DNA from: Bacillota bacterium
GTDB taxonomy: Bacteria > Bacillota > UBA4882 > UBA8346
Assembly: GCA_023435225.1 (NCBI GenBank)
Contig: JAEYRX010000064.1
Span: forward strand, 124,001 to 188,000
Direction of reading: 5' to 3'
DNA: 64,000 nucleotides
How positions within the stretch are numbered: position 1 is the stretch's first letter; each line of letters begins with the position of its first letter. The notes under the pieces are model-generated. The model saw nothing but the letters and a program-made list of their open reading frames with translations, ran no database searches and was not told where the DNA came from. This document shows, one piece after another, positions 33,690 to 41,847 of this stretch. The position numbers and the translations under genes were made by a program.

Positions 33690-33795
33690 ATTTATCTATA
33701 TAAGATGAATTAAATTCATTAATTTCCTATTACATCTGGCTTTAGAGACGTAATATTTATTTTGGAAATTTAATTCAACTTATCTAAATATAAAA
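33690..33795. terminator. Long AT-rich hairpin between convergent genes
   Basis: AAGATGAATTAAATT (33702-33716) pairs with AATTTAATTCAACTT (33767-33781) with one mismatch; ATTAC/GTAAT and TCT/AGA pair inside. It lies between the PHP gene and ribH and can terminate both. The nested style resembles the hairpin at 28881-28953. Confidence 0.65.
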
Positions 33796-33854
33796 AGTAA
33801 GCTTAACTTCCCATACTAAAAACTTCCGCCTTTTGCCTCTCGCCTTTCGCCTAA

Positions 33855-34316
33855 TTATAGTTTTCCATTCAGATCGGCCATCTCCAGGGCGGTCATTGCC
33901 GCATCCCAGCCTTTGTTTCCGGACTTAGTACCGGCTCTTTCAATTGCCTGTTCAATATTGTCGGTAGTAACTACTCCAAAGACTACCGGAACATCAGTAC
34001 TCATTCCCACTGTTGCTATTCCCTTGGAAACTTCGGCGGCTACATAATCAAAATGAGGAGTAGCGCCTCGTATTACAGCTCCGAGACAAATAACCGCATT
34101 ATATTTTTTGGACTCTGCCAACTTTTTAGCTACCAGAGGAATTTCAAAAGCGCCCGGAACCCAAACAACAGTGATATTATCATCCAAAACTCCATGTCTT
34201 TTTAATGCATCCTCCGCCCCATCCAGTAAATGTCCGGTGATAAAACTGTTAAACCTACTGATTACTACGGCAAATTGATAATCCTTCCCGTTTAAAATAC
34301 CTTCAATGATTTTCAT
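33855..34316 (-). CDS. ribH: 6,7-dimethyl-8-ribityllumazine synthase
   Basis: Condenses 3,4-dihydroxybutanone phosphate with the ribityl pyrimidine to make lumazine, the penultimate riboflavin step. At 153 residues it is the normal length. Conserved stretches are FAVVISRFNSFITGHLLDGA, VPGAFEIPLVAKKLAES, CLGAVIRGATPHFDYVAAE (with the catalytic His region) and FGVVTTDNIEQAIERAGTKSGNKGWDAA. Its start overlaps the end of ribBA by 14 bases, so it is translationally coupled and last in the operon. Confidence 0.97.
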   Translation of the reverse strand: MKIIEGILNGKDYQFAVVISRFNSFITGHLLDGAEDALKRHGVLDDNITVVWVPGAFEIPLVAKKLAESKKYNAVICLGAVIRGATPHFDYVAAEVSKGIATVGMSTDVPVVFGVVTTDNIEQAIERAGTKSGNKGWDAAMTALEMADLNGKL

Positions 34317-35505
34317 TTTTTTCTACCTCCAATAAATGTCCCATTTTATCATGCTTAGTCTCTAAATAAAATTTATTAGTCGGTTTAGGTTCAATATTAA
34401 TAGGTACCCGTTCGACCACTTCCAACCCATGACCGCTTAAACCTACAATTTTTCGAGGATTATTAGTCATTAACCGGATTTTGGTCAACCCAAGATCCCG
34501 GAGTATTTGAGCGCCGATTCCATATTCCCTGAGGTCGGCCTTAAATCCCAGTTTCTCATTGGCTTCCACCGTATCCAAACCGTTATCTTGAAGTTGATAA
34601 GCCTTTAATTTATTCAATAAACCGATTCCTCGGCCTTCCTGCCGTAAATATAGAATAACCCCGGCCCCTTCCTGCGCCACCATTTCCATAGCTTTATTAA
34701 GCTGTTCGCCGCAATCGCAACGAAATGACCCAAAAGCATCACCGGTTAAACACTCGGAATGGACCCTTACCAAAGGAACTTTCCCTTTTAAATCCCCATA
34801 AACCAAAGCTACACTCTCCTGATTATTATAAGAAGAGTAACCCAACATTTTAAAAACTCCGAATTGGTTAGGTAAAATCGTATCAGCCTCCAGCATGACC
34901 AATTTCTCCTGAGAACTACGATAGGCAATGAGATCAGCAACACTAATCATTTTTAACCCATGATTGGCAGCGAAAATTTCTAAATCCGATCTCCGGGCCA
35001 TAGTACCGTCATCATTCATGATTTCACAGATTAGCCCGGCCGGCTCCAACCCGGCCAATCCGGCTAAATCTACCGAAGCTTCGGTATGACCAGCCCTAAC
35101 CAATACACCACCCCTGCGGGCTATTAATGGCGAAATATGCCCGGGTCGCAAAAAATCTTCCGGACATGAATCCGGATCCGCCAAAGCTTTAATAGTTTCA
35201 GCCCGCTCCTTGGCGGAAATTCCGGTGGTTACGCTCTTATGATCAACGGTTATTCCAAAAGCGGTTCCCATATACTCAGTATTTTTAGTAACCATTAATG
35301 GTATTTCCAACTCGGCCGCCCGTTTTTCGGTAATCGCTACACAGAGAAGTCCCCTGGCGTTTTTGACAATGAAATTAACCGCCTCCGGGGTAACTTTCTC
35401 GGCGGCCATGATTAGGTCGCCTTCGTTTTCCCGCCCCTCATCATCAACCACGATTACCATTTTTCCGGCTTTAATCTCTTCAATTGCTTCCTTAATCGTA
35501 TTCAT
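34303..35505 (-). CDS. ribBA: Bifunctional DHBP synthase / GTP cyclohydrolase II
   Basis: A 400-residue fusion. Residues 1-200 are RibB (VVDDEGRENEGDLIMAAEKV, RPGHISPLIARRGGVLVRAGH), which makes dihydroxybutanone phosphate from ribulose 5-phosphate. Residues 205-400 are RibA (RVHSECLTGDAFGSFRCDCG with the three zinc cysteines, LRQEGRGIGL, MTNNPRKI), which opens GTP. Together the two halves supply both riboflavin precursors. It is third gene of the FMN-riboswitch operon, starting 15 bases after ribE and overlapping ribH. Confidence 0.97.
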   Translation of the reverse strand: MNTIKEAIEEIKAGKMVIVVDDEGRENEGDLIMAAEKVTPEAVNFIVKNARGLLCVAITEKRAAELEIPLMVTKNTEYMGTAFGITVDHKSVTTGISAKERAETIKALADPDSCPEDFLRPGHISPLIARRGGVLVRAGHTEASVDLAGLAGLEPAGLICEIMNDDGTMARRSDLEIFAANHGLKMISVADLIAYRSSQEKLVMLEADTILPNQFGVFKMLGYSSYNNQESVALVYGDLKGKVPLVRVHSECLTGDAFGSFRCDCGEQLNKAMEMVAQEGAGVILYLRQEGRGIGLLNKLKAYQLQDNGLDTVEANEKLGFKADLREYGIGAQILRDLGLTKIRLMTNNPRKIVGLSGHGLEVVERVPINIEPKPTNKFYLETKHDKMGHLLEVEKNENH

Positions 35506-35520
35506 TTATATCACTACCTT

Positions 35521-36156
35521 TCAAAATCCGTTTTCCCTTAAAAAGCTCTCTGTTAACCCGGTTTTTCCGGACTGTTGTTCCATAATATTCACCACATAAC
35601 GGGCCAACAAATCCACTTCAATATTAACCAAATCATTTACCTTAATGAACTGTAGATTAGTTTCTTGTAAAGTATGCGGGATTAGGGAAATCATAAATTC
35701 ATTTCCGGAGACTCCTTGAATAGTCAAACTTACGCCATTAACAGCCACGGATCCTTTCAAGGCGATAAATTTGGCCATCTCAGCCGGAAAACTAACCTTT
35801 ATAATCCGGAAATTTTGCTCTGAGTAAACCGCACTAACCCGGCTGATACAATCCACATGACCGCTGACCAGATGACCGCCGAGCCGTTCTCCAAAAGCTA
35901 AGGCGGGCTCTAAATTAACTTTATCGCTGGATTTTAAAAAATTTAAATTGGAACTTTTAATCGTCTCCGGCATCATATCAGCCCTAAACCAATTCGGTCC
36001 AAGCGCTGAAGCGGTTAAACAAACACCGTTAACAGCAACACTATCTCCCAGATTAAGCTCCGAAGCTAAAATAGTTTCTATCTTTAAAGTTGCCGCTGAA
36101 GAAGTATTGGTTTTCTCCATAACTACTCCGATTCCCTTAATCAAACCGGTAAACAA
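35521..36156 (-). CDS. ribE: Riboflavin synthase alpha subunit
   Basis: Dismutates two lumazines to riboflavin. About 211 residues in two homologous barrels: LFTGLIKGIGVVMEKTN ... DSVAVNGVCLTAS and GHLVSGHVDCISRV ... GSVAVNGVSLTIQGV, as in the family. The start is TTG 36156 (the protein begins FTGLI as usual), with GAGGAGG eight bases upstream; the ATG at 36183 lies inside ribD. The final FLRENGF shows the expected C-terminal extension. It overlaps no gene at its 3' end. Confidence 0.95.
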   Translation of the reverse strand: MFTGLIKGIGVVMEKTNTSSAATLKIETILASELNLGDSVAVNGVCLTASALGPNWFRADMMPETIKSSNLNFLKSSDKVNLEPALAFGERLGGHLVSGHVDCISRVSAVYSEQNFRIIKVSFPAEMAKFIALKGSVAVNGVSLTIQGVSGNEFMISLIPHTLQETNLQFIKVNDLVNIEVDLLARYVVNIMEQQSGKTGLTESFLRENGF

Positions 36157-36160
36157 ATTC

Positions 36161-37258
36161 TTATGCCTCCTCTTTATAAGCATGAATCAAAATATCTTCC
36201 CCTTCTCCGGAAACAGAATCAATAGTTAACCGCCGGGCATCTTTCAAAGCTAAAACACCCGCCCCGCCGATGACTCCCTTGGCTTGATTACCACCGATAA
36301 AAAATGGAGCATAAAACAGATAAAACTCATTTACTAAATCTTCCTGCAAAAATCCGGCGAACACTTCAGCGCCGCCTTCCACTAATACTGATCGTATATT
36401 GCGGGAGCCCAAATCCTCCAGTACAGCAGGTAAATCAACTCTTCCTGCTTTATCTTGTTTGATGATATTAACTCCTAACTCTTTTAAAGATTTTTCCTTG
36501 TTTTCATCAGCTTTGGCCGTACAAAATACATATAATTGTTCAGGGTTACTATTTACTAAATTACTGTCTAAAGATAACTTTAAATCGCTGTCCAATAAGA
36601 TCTTGGCCGGTTGCCGGTAAACCGGCTCCAACATCCGGTTAGTCAAACTAGGATTATCTTTCTGTTGGGTACCACTCCCAATTAAAACCGCTCCAACTTC
36701 GGAGCGAAGTTGATGAACTTTCCGGCGGGCCGGCTCCCCGGTAATCCATTGGGATTCTCCATTGGAACTGGTGATTTTTCCATCTAAGCTGGTAGCTGTT
36801 TTCATTATCACCCAAGGTAACCCGGTTTTACAATGATGGAAAAAACTGCGGTTCAACTCCAACGCTTCTTCCTCACATAATCCTTGATTAACCTTGATCC
36901 CGGCCTGTATTAATGCCTCGGCGCCGCCGCCACAAACCTGGCAATTACAATCACGAGCCGCCATTTTGACTTCGGCGATTCCGGCCTCAATAATTGCTTT
37001 AGTACAAGGAGGAGTTTTCCCCCAGTGGTTGCAAGGTTCCAAACTTACATACATTGTAGCTCCCGCGGGATTTTCGCTACAGGCCTTTAAAGCCTCAACC
37101 TCAGCATGCGGTTGCCCCGGGCCGTGATGCCAGCCTTCGCCGATTATCTCACTGTTTTTAACAATAACCGCACCAACCATAGGGTTTGGATGAGTCATCG
37201 AAGCGCCAAGTTTACTTAATTCCAAAGCTCTTAGCATATAAATTAAATCTTGATCCAT
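36161..37258 (-). CDS. ribD: Riboflavin deaminase/reductase
   Basis: A bifunctional 365-residue enzyme. The N-terminal deaminase has the zinc motifs HAEVEAL and PCNHWGKTPPCTKAI; the C-terminal reductase starts near residue 148 (VIMKTATSLDGKITSSNGESQWITG) and ends in the SVLVEGGAEVFAGFL region. It carries out the second and third steps of riboflavin synthesis. It is first gene of the operon, downstream of the FMN riboswitch; the dispersed repeat at 37280-37345 lies in the leader between riboswitch and gene. Confidence 0.97.
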   Translation of the reverse strand: MDQDLIYMLRALELSKLGASMTHPNPMVGAVIVKNSEIIGEGWHHGPGQPHAEVEALKACSENPAGATMYVSLEPCNHWGKTPPCTKAIIEAGIAEVKMAARDCNCQVCGGGAEALIQAGIKVNQGLCEEEALELNRSFFHHCKTGLPWVIMKTATSLDGKITSSNGESQWITGEPARRKVHQLRSEVGAVLIGSGTQQKDNPSLTNRMLEPVYRQPAKILLDSDLKLSLDSNLVNSNPEQLYVFCTAKADENKEKSLKELGVNIIKQDKAGRVDLPAVLEDLGSRNIRSVLVEGGAEVFAGFLQEDLVNEFYLFYAPFFIGGNQAKGVIGGAGVLALKDARRLTIDSVSGEGEDILIHAYKEEA

Positions 37259-37279
37259 ATTTACTCCTTTTCCGTGTTA

Positions 37280-37345
37280 ATTTAAAATCCTTATTAATCC
37301 GTGTCAAAAATCTTTTCTTTTAGACAGGATTTACACGGATAAAAT
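37280..37345. repeat. Dispersed repeat inserted in the rib leader
   Basis: AATCCTTATTAATCCGTGTC (37287-37306) and TAGACAGGATTTACACGGAT (37320-37339) are inverted copies of the AATCCTGTTAATCCC family. This copy lies between the riboswitch terminator and ribD, so it is part of the transcribed leader. Confidence 0.65.
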
Positions 37346-37391
37346 GCCGGATTTTAAATCCAATAATAATCCAAAATTATGGTTAAATAAA

Positions 37392-37420
37392 AAAGAAGGC
37401 GTTAAAAAACGTCTCCTTCA
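37392..37420 (-). terminator. Attenuator of the FMN riboswitch
   Basis: On the minus strand GAAGGAGACGTT pairs imperfectly with AACGCCTTC and is followed by TTTTTTATTTAA. It lies about 20 bases past the aptamer, the usual OFF structure of an FMN riboswitch. Confidence 0.85.
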
Positions 37421-37440
37421 GGTTTAATAAGGTATAAGTA

Positions 37441-37563
37441 AAACCCTCTCCCATCCAGACTGTACTGTCGGCTTTGGAATCACACCAAATCTGCTAATCA
37501 GCTCGCGGGCTACGTTTACTCAACGATTACCGCCGGTTCGGAATCACACCGATCCTGAAGGTT
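37441..37563 (-). promoter_or_regulatory. FMN riboswitch (RFN element)
   Basis: Reading the minus strand, AACCTTCAGGATCGGTGTGA, CCGAACCGGCGGTAAT, GCCCGCGAGC, GATTTGGTGTGATTCCAAAG and GCCGACAGTACAGTCTGGAT follow in RFN order and close with GGGAGAGGGTT. All conserved blocks are present. It senses FMN and attenuates the ribD-ribE-ribBA-ribH operon. Confidence 0.97.
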
Positions 37564-37642
37564 TAAATAATATGCTATTGAATTTATTATATTCTACTTG
37601 ATCATCAAATAATAAGCAAGATTTTTTACCAAGATTTTATAA

Positions 37643-38443
37643 TTAAAGAATATTCCATAAAAGGTGAATCAATTCCGAGACCGGAAACAATATCAACAAG
37701 ATGATTTCTAATATTAACAAGCGTTTTTCCCGGCGGTTGATACCAAATTGTTGATAAGAAGAAATAATAGAAATTAAATCCCTTATTTTCTCCTGGATAA
37801 TATTAAACCTTTTATTTAACTCGTAGTATTCCGTTATTGAATCGTATAGTTTTCGATTTTCAAAATAAGCTTCATATTCTTTCGGCCGGTTTAGCAGCTT
37901 TATTTTTCCAATAATATTTAGCTGGGCTTTACCAATACCAAAATTAATTTTTTGAGAAAGAAGGTTCCCCGGATTGGCCGACCCTTCATTAAGATCGATG
38001 ATAAATCTTTCCGTTTGGTCAATCATCTTATCAATCAAATACTCCAAATATTTCAGTTCAGTTGATTTCGCCAGAATTGTAGTATATATCCCAACCTTTA
38101 TCAATTGTTCCGATGCTCTCTTCCCATCTTGCAACTCTAAAAAATGACGATCATTAAATGTTTCCCATAAATTTGACTCCATAAAACCTTTTAAAGAACT
38201 GCAAAGTCTTAAAAATTTTCTAACTTGCCCTTCTTCAAATTCAACTAAACAAATGCATCCGAAACTAAAAATCCATACCATTTTATCTGATTGTTTTTCA
38301 AACCCCAACCTCTCTAAATCATCTGATTTCAGTGTTAGGTACTCAATTCCCGCAGTAAAAGGTAATTTAAAGTAAGTGGCGGCATCTTTTAAATCAACTT
38401 CTACAGCAAATTTATAACAGTTGATTTCTATTTTTTGCTTCAT
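37643..38443 (-). CDS. RMD1/DUF155-family protein, copy 2
   Basis: About 266 residues, second of two tandem DUF155 genes. The start ATG 38443 overlaps the stop of the upstream gene as ATGA, so translation is coupled. Landmarks are VWIFSFGCICLVEF, then STELKYLEYLIDKMIDQTER, NIIGKIKLLNRPKEYE, LYDSITEYYELNKRFNIIQEK and one C-terminal membrane helix (LLILEIILLILFPVSELIHLL). Eukaryotic RMD1/RMND1 relatives are mitochondrial inner-membrane proteins; the bacterial function is unknown. It is more diverged than its neighbour, keeping CF(G) but lacking the usual WTNLEAAYFYD-type motif. Confidence 0.8.
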   Translation of the reverse strand: MKQKIEINCYKFAVEVDLKDAATYFKLPFTAGIEYLTLKSDDLERLGFEKQSDKMVWIFSFGCICLVEFEEGQVRKFLRLCSSLKGFMESNLWETFNDRHFLELQDGKRASEQLIKVGIYTTILAKSTELKYLEYLIDKMIDQTERFIIDLNEGSANPGNLLSQKINFGIGKAQLNIIGKIKLLNRPKEYEAYFENRKLYDSITEYYELNKRFNIIQEKIRDLISIISSYQQFGINRREKRLLILEIILLILFPVSELIHLLWNIL

Positions 38444-39273
38444 TTTAAAAGACCGGCAATCATTAAGATTACTTCGGCCAATATTAAAGCGACTATCAAC
38501 CATTCGATAAATAAGCCCCGCATTGAATGACTGATCGTAGAAAAATGATTAATAATTGTATGCAAAATATCGGTCTTCTTTTTCAAAATCTCAAAACGGT
38601 CGTTCAGTTCAAAAAAAATAGACATCTGATCGTAAAAATAAGCCGCCTCCAGATTAGTCCAAGTAATATCAGGCTTGTCAAGGATCATAATGTAGGCGAT
38701 TGAATTATATTCATGACGGATAACTTTAGCAATAGTTCTGGCAAGCTCTCTATCACTAATCTTTAGTTTTGCTTTTTCCAAACGGTCGATAGTTTCCTCC
38801 AAACGATCCAAAATCTTCTCCATTTCCACTTCAGTTTTTTCTAATGCCACCGATTTGGCAATAACTGTAGCTATTAACTCAGCATGAAAAGTTTGAATTT
38901 CAGAAACCACTACATATTGATCGGTAAGTACCAGATTCTCGGAACCCGTCTCCTGCCATTCTTTAATTTCCCGTAATTCATAATCTTCGTTATATCGTTG
39001 ATAAAATTTAACCTCCAGTTCCGGTTTTATTGTTTTCAAATATTTGAAAAAGACATTTTCATCAACAATAGTAGTGTTGATAAATACAATACTGCCAAAT
39101 GCAAAAACCATTACCCTTTGCATTTCATCGACTGTTCTCCCCAAAATATCCTTTAAAACCTCTTTCTGGAGGATTAACGGTTCTTCCCAGGTATATTTTC
39201 GAGGTAACCGGCATTGGGCAGCAATTGTATTTAATTCAAGCTCATTCGTTACGGCATAGGCTTTAAAAATCAA
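38440..39273 (-). CDS. RMD1/DUF155-family protein, copy 1
   Basis: A 277-residue canonical DUF155 protein: VMVFAFGSIVFINT near residue 55, VVVSEIQTFHAELIATVIAKS near 120, a coiled segment, EYNSIAYIMILDKPDITWTN and LEAAYFYDQMSIFFELNDRF, then a single C-terminal transmembrane helix (LIVALILAEVILMIAGLL). Such proteins probably sit in the membrane with a large cytoplasmic part. It is first of a coupled pair with the next gene, which suggests a hetero-oligomer. I do not see a clear ribosome site before 39273. Confidence 0.88.
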   Translation of the reverse strand: MIFKAYAVTNELELNTIAAQCRLPRKYTWEEPLILQKEVLKDILGRTVDEMQRVMVFAFGSIVFINTTIVDENVFFKYLKTIKPELEVKFYQRYNEDYELREIKEWQETGSENLVLTDQYVVVSEIQTFHAELIATVIAKSVALEKTEVEMEKILDRLEETIDRLEKAKLKISDRELARTIAKVIRHEYNSIAYIMILDKPDITWTNLEAAYFYDQMSIFFELNDRFEILKKKTDILHTIINHFSTISHSMRGLFIEWLIVALILAEVILMIAGLLK

Positions 39274-39469
39274 TCATTCTACCCCCACATAATTTTACCA
39301 TTCCCGTTTTAAAAATCCTTATTCCATAGTTATTCACTGTTTTCCTTGTTCCTTGGAAGGAAATTATAATAAACTTATCGAAAAACCCCTCTATGATAAA
39401 GTTAACTGTCGTTTTTTTTAACAATTGGAGAGAATATTAAACCTAAAATTATATAAATGGGGGTCCAAT

Positions 39470-39883
39470 ATGATTGATCAAATGAACGAAAAAGTAGTTA
39501 AGGCAATTTTTGAGACCTTACCTATGGAGATATCGGTAATAAATGCAAATGATGAAGTCATAGGCTGGAACCAACATGAAACCAGAATGTTTAAACGGCC
39601 ACTCTCTGCAATGGGAATGAACTTCCGGCAATGCCATCCTGAAGAAAGTCTGCCTAAAGTATTAAAAATAGTCGATGATATGCGGAGCGGAAAGCGAAAC
39701 CAAGCCCGTTTTTGGATTGATCTGCCGATACCGGCCGACAACGGAAAAAAACATAAAATACTAATAGAATTTTATGCGCTCCGTGATGATAACGGTCAAT
39801 ACTTAGGTTGCATGGAATGTACACGGGATATTGAAGAAATACAACATATTACCGGCGAAAAAAGGTTGTTGGACGAAATTTAA
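39470..39883 (+). CDS. Single PAS-domain protein (DUF438 C-terminus-like)
   Basis: A 137-residue cytoplasmic sensor made of one PAS domain: AIFETLPMEISVINANDEVIG, MGMNFRQCHPEESLPKVLKI, MRSGKRNQARFWIDLPI and LIEFYALRDDNGQYLGCMEC. This is the PAS type found at the C-terminus of DUF438 proteins, with the conserved 'CHP..S..KV' loop that probably binds haem or another cofactor. Here the DUF438 part is missing, so the protein stands alone. The start is ATG 39470 with GGGGG nearby. It is monocistronic; the output partner is unknown. Confidence 0.85.
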   Translation: MIDQMNEKVVKAIFETLPMEISVINANDEVIGWNQHETRMFKRPLSAMGMNFRQCHPEESLPKVLKIVDDMRSGKRNQARFWIDLPIPADNGKKHKILIEFYALRDDNGQYLGCMECTRDIEEIQHITGEKRLLDEI

Positions 39884-40017
39884 ATAGAAGTCATAATTTT
39901 AAAAATCAGCGATATTATAATACTGTTTTGGATATTTGGTTATGGCATGAAAATTGATTTAGGCATATGTCACTATTTTTCATGCTTCATACCGGTCTAT
40001 AATCCGGAGGAATTATA

Positions 40018-40338
40018 ATGTCGAAGTCCCGAACATGTCAATATTGCGCTTACTATGACACTGGTGAAATCGACCTAAAAGTACATTGGATGCATTGCAC
40101 TAAGGGTTATCGTTTAATATCCGATGAACAATATATCCGTGAATACCACCCCTTCAATGATCCGGATGAAGAAATTATCCGGATTACCTGGGATAGCTGG
40201 ACCGACTTAGTCGGGACTGGTCCGGCAATGCTCGAACGGTTCGATTGCCGAGATTGGAAGAAACGTAACAGGAGTTTTACCCTGGAAAATATTAAAATGT
40301 TTAATCGAGGAAAAAATGACGCCGATACAGCTTTATAA
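40018..40338 (+). CDS. Small Cys/His protein, unknown function
   Basis: A 106-residue protein with a possible metal site: CQYCAYYD near residue 7 and WMHCTKGY near 25, with a later FDCRDW. There is no membrane segment. GGAGG seven bases before ATG 40018 supports the start. The tail has low complexity and overlaps the start of the next gene by 23 bases in another frame, so the two are translationally coupled. No family is recognised. The spacing of Cys suggests a zinc ribbon or Fe-S ligand set, but only three or four Cys are present. Confidence 0.7.
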   Translation: MSKSRTCQYCAYYDTGEIDLKVHWMHCTKGYRLISDEQYIREYHPFNDPDEEIIRITWDSWTDLVGTGPAMLERFDCRDWKKRNRSFTLENIKMFNRGKNDADTAL

Positions 40339-40843
40339 TCATGGAGTGCAATTATATCGTGAACGCCGTTTACAAGAGGCAATTAATACATTTGGTGAAT
40401 GTTTCAACTCCGGGGAATATCAGCTGCAATCAGCCTATGCCCGAGCCCTTTGCCAGCGGGAACTCGGTTTAAAGACGGACATGCCTGCCGGATTGAGGGA
40501 CTTGGGAGAATACATTGAAACTGTCTTTGTCGCCAGCAACCTGGTTGGATATCTTATTGAACAGGGCCATCAAGCTGTTATCAGCAAGTTAGGCGGCACT
40601 TGCCAATTAGAAGCAAAAGTAAATAACGCTTTCTATGTAATTAATATCTCCAATGTGCTGGGTAGCTTTAAAAACCAGACCTGGCGTCGTGAAGGAACCA
40701 AAAATATCTCCTTAACCGATAGCCTGGCCAATCCCGCGCCAACTCCAACCGACCTTTATATTAATAAACTAGTGGCCAAAGCTAATCAATTAACACCTGC
40801 TATTCTTCCTGAGTCCGGAGTGGAAGGGACATTACACGATTAA
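40316..40843 (+). CDS. TPR-like protein, unknown function
   Basis: A 175-residue protein. The first 45 residues read as one tetratricopeptide unit (YNHGVQLYRERRLQEAINTFGECFNSGEYQLQSAYARALCQRELG), followed by helical and then beta-rich sequence ending in a Pro/Thr-rich tail. It begins inside the preceding gene (ATG 40316, with GAGG in that gene's codons) and ends at a terminator, so the two form a small operon. No family is recognised. A scaffolding role for the Cys/His partner is a guess. Confidence 0.7.
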   Translation: MTPIQLYNHGVQLYRERRLQEAINTFGECFNSGEYQLQSAYARALCQRELGLKTDMPAGLRDLGEYIETVFVASNLVGYLIEQGHQAVISKLGGTCQLEAKVNNAFYVINISNVLGSFKNQTWRREGTKNISLTDSLANPAPTPTDLYINKLVAKANQLTPAILPESGVEGTLHD

Positions 40844-40846
40844 AAA

Positions 40847-40880
40847 AAGGACCCCGCTATTATAGCGAGATCCTTCATAT
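40847..40880. terminator. Terminator of the 40018-40843 operon
   Basis: AAGGACCCCGCTA (40848-40860) pairs imperfectly with TAGCGAGATCCTT (40864-40876) with a three-base loop. It lies between convergent genes and can serve both. Confidence 0.65.
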
Positions 40881-40888
40881 ACCGTAAA

Positions 40889-41260
40889 TTATCTATTATT
40901 AGTCTTTTTCTTATTATACCCTTTCTCTCCGTACGGCTCTAACTTATCCAGCCACATCTCTTCCAAAGTCTTCAAATCTTCACTATAATTATAAAGTGGG
41001 TCTTCATTCGGCTTTATCCGGTCTATTACCTCAAAGATAAAACTCTCTTCCCCGTATTGATTCCATTCCTTTTGCAATTCCTTATTTGGATGGCTACCTA
41101 TTTTCAACCCCAATAGGTGGCGATTGAAGGCTTTATCCAAGCTTGGGCTACTCCCAAGAAAAATTTTACCGTTTACTTTGTTTTTAATTTGGAAGACCCC
41201 TACCTCGGGTGTCCTGTTTTTATATGCTTGTTTCAATTCCGAACGTCTGCTTTTATCCAT
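40889..41260 (-). CDS. GIY-YIG nuclease-family protein
   Basis: A 123-residue protein with a small GIY-YIG fold. GVFQIKNKVNGKIFLGSSPS gives the degenerate GIY..YIG pair (GVF and FLG), followed by FNRHLLGLKIGSHPNKELQKEW and the catalytic-Glu region YGEESFIFEVID. The second Tyr of the motif is Phe here. GIY-YIG proteins of this length are usually stand-alone nucleases of unknown target. AAAGGAG nine bases before ATG 41260 supports the start. It is last gene of the DUF2087 operon. Confidence 0.85.
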   Translation of the reverse strand: MDKSRRSELKQAYKNRTPEVGVFQIKNKVNGKIFLGSSPSLDKAFNRHLLGLKIGSHPNKELQKEWNQYGEESFIFEVIDRIKPNEDPLYNYSEDLKTLEEMWLDKLEPYGEKGYNKKKTNNR

Positions 41261-41290
41261 TAAAAAAACTCCTTTATTTACTCTCCGGTA

Positions 41291-41362
41291 TTACAGCGAT
41301 GGGTTATGCTCATTTAAGATATCTTCCATACGTTTAGCTACTTTATTTTGAAAATTATTCAT
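41291..41362 (-). CDS. 23-residue microprotein in the DUF2087 operon
   Basis: MNNFQNKVAKRMEDILNEHN plus three residues. Its ATG 41362 overlaps the stop of the upstream DUF2087 gene as ATGA and has TAGGAG eight bases before it; the stop is TAA 41291-41293. It is amphipathic and helical, with alternating charge. It lies between two real genes of one operon. Translation is likely from the signals; the function is unknown. Confidence 0.55.
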   Translation of the reverse strand: MNNFQNKVAKRMEDILNEHNPSL

Positions 41363-41784
41363 AATTTTGCTCCTAAATGTTCCATTTTTCTTTGGGCAAT
41401 CATTCTTTTGCCCTCTTCAAGCACGTTTTTAATTTTTATTTGGGTAACAGCCGGTTCGAAGGTTATTCCAGCCGGTCCATTCGGGCTTAGACGATAGCAA
41501 GAGCCTTCCGGATTACGATTCAAAAAGCCATTATCCACCAACTCTCGCCGTAACGTGATATAATCCCATCCGGAAAAACAGCTCATATCCGCCAACCACG
41601 ACTTAATAATTTCATTAACTTCCTTTTCAATATAAATTTTATTCTCCATAAACATATTGGCAATACACTTTATAATAATTAATTGATCCCGGCGCTTGCT
41701 CGGAAATTCCTGCAGTCCGCTCCTCAAGCATAGGTCAATAATCCTCTTTTTAAAATATTCACAAGTAATCATACTCGATTCCAT
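41359..41784 (-). CDS. DUF2087 protein, winged-helix only
   Basis: A 141-residue protein whose core is a DUF2087 domain: LQEFPSKRRDQLIIIKCIANM, IYIEKEVNEIIKSWLAD, and YITLRRELVDNGFLNRNPEGSCYRL. It lacks the N-terminal zinc and LuxR-type parts of its neighbour at 41848. It has a C-terminal helical tail of about 35 residues. DUF2087 is a winged-helix fold usually found at the C-terminus of regulators. AAAGGA before ATG 41784 supports the start. It is second in the operon. Confidence 0.8.
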   Translation of the reverse strand: MESSMITCEYFKKRIIDLCLRSGLQEFPSKRRDQLIIIKCIANMFMENKIYIEKEVNEIIKSWLADMSCFSGWDYITLRRELVDNGFLNRNPEGSCYRLSPNGPAGITFEPAVTQIKIKNVLEEGKRMIAQRKMEHLGAKL

Positions 41785-41847
41785 ATCTATTCTTCCTTTA
41801 ATTCAAATTATTTTTTAAATAGTATTTTAATTGTCAATTCTCAATTG

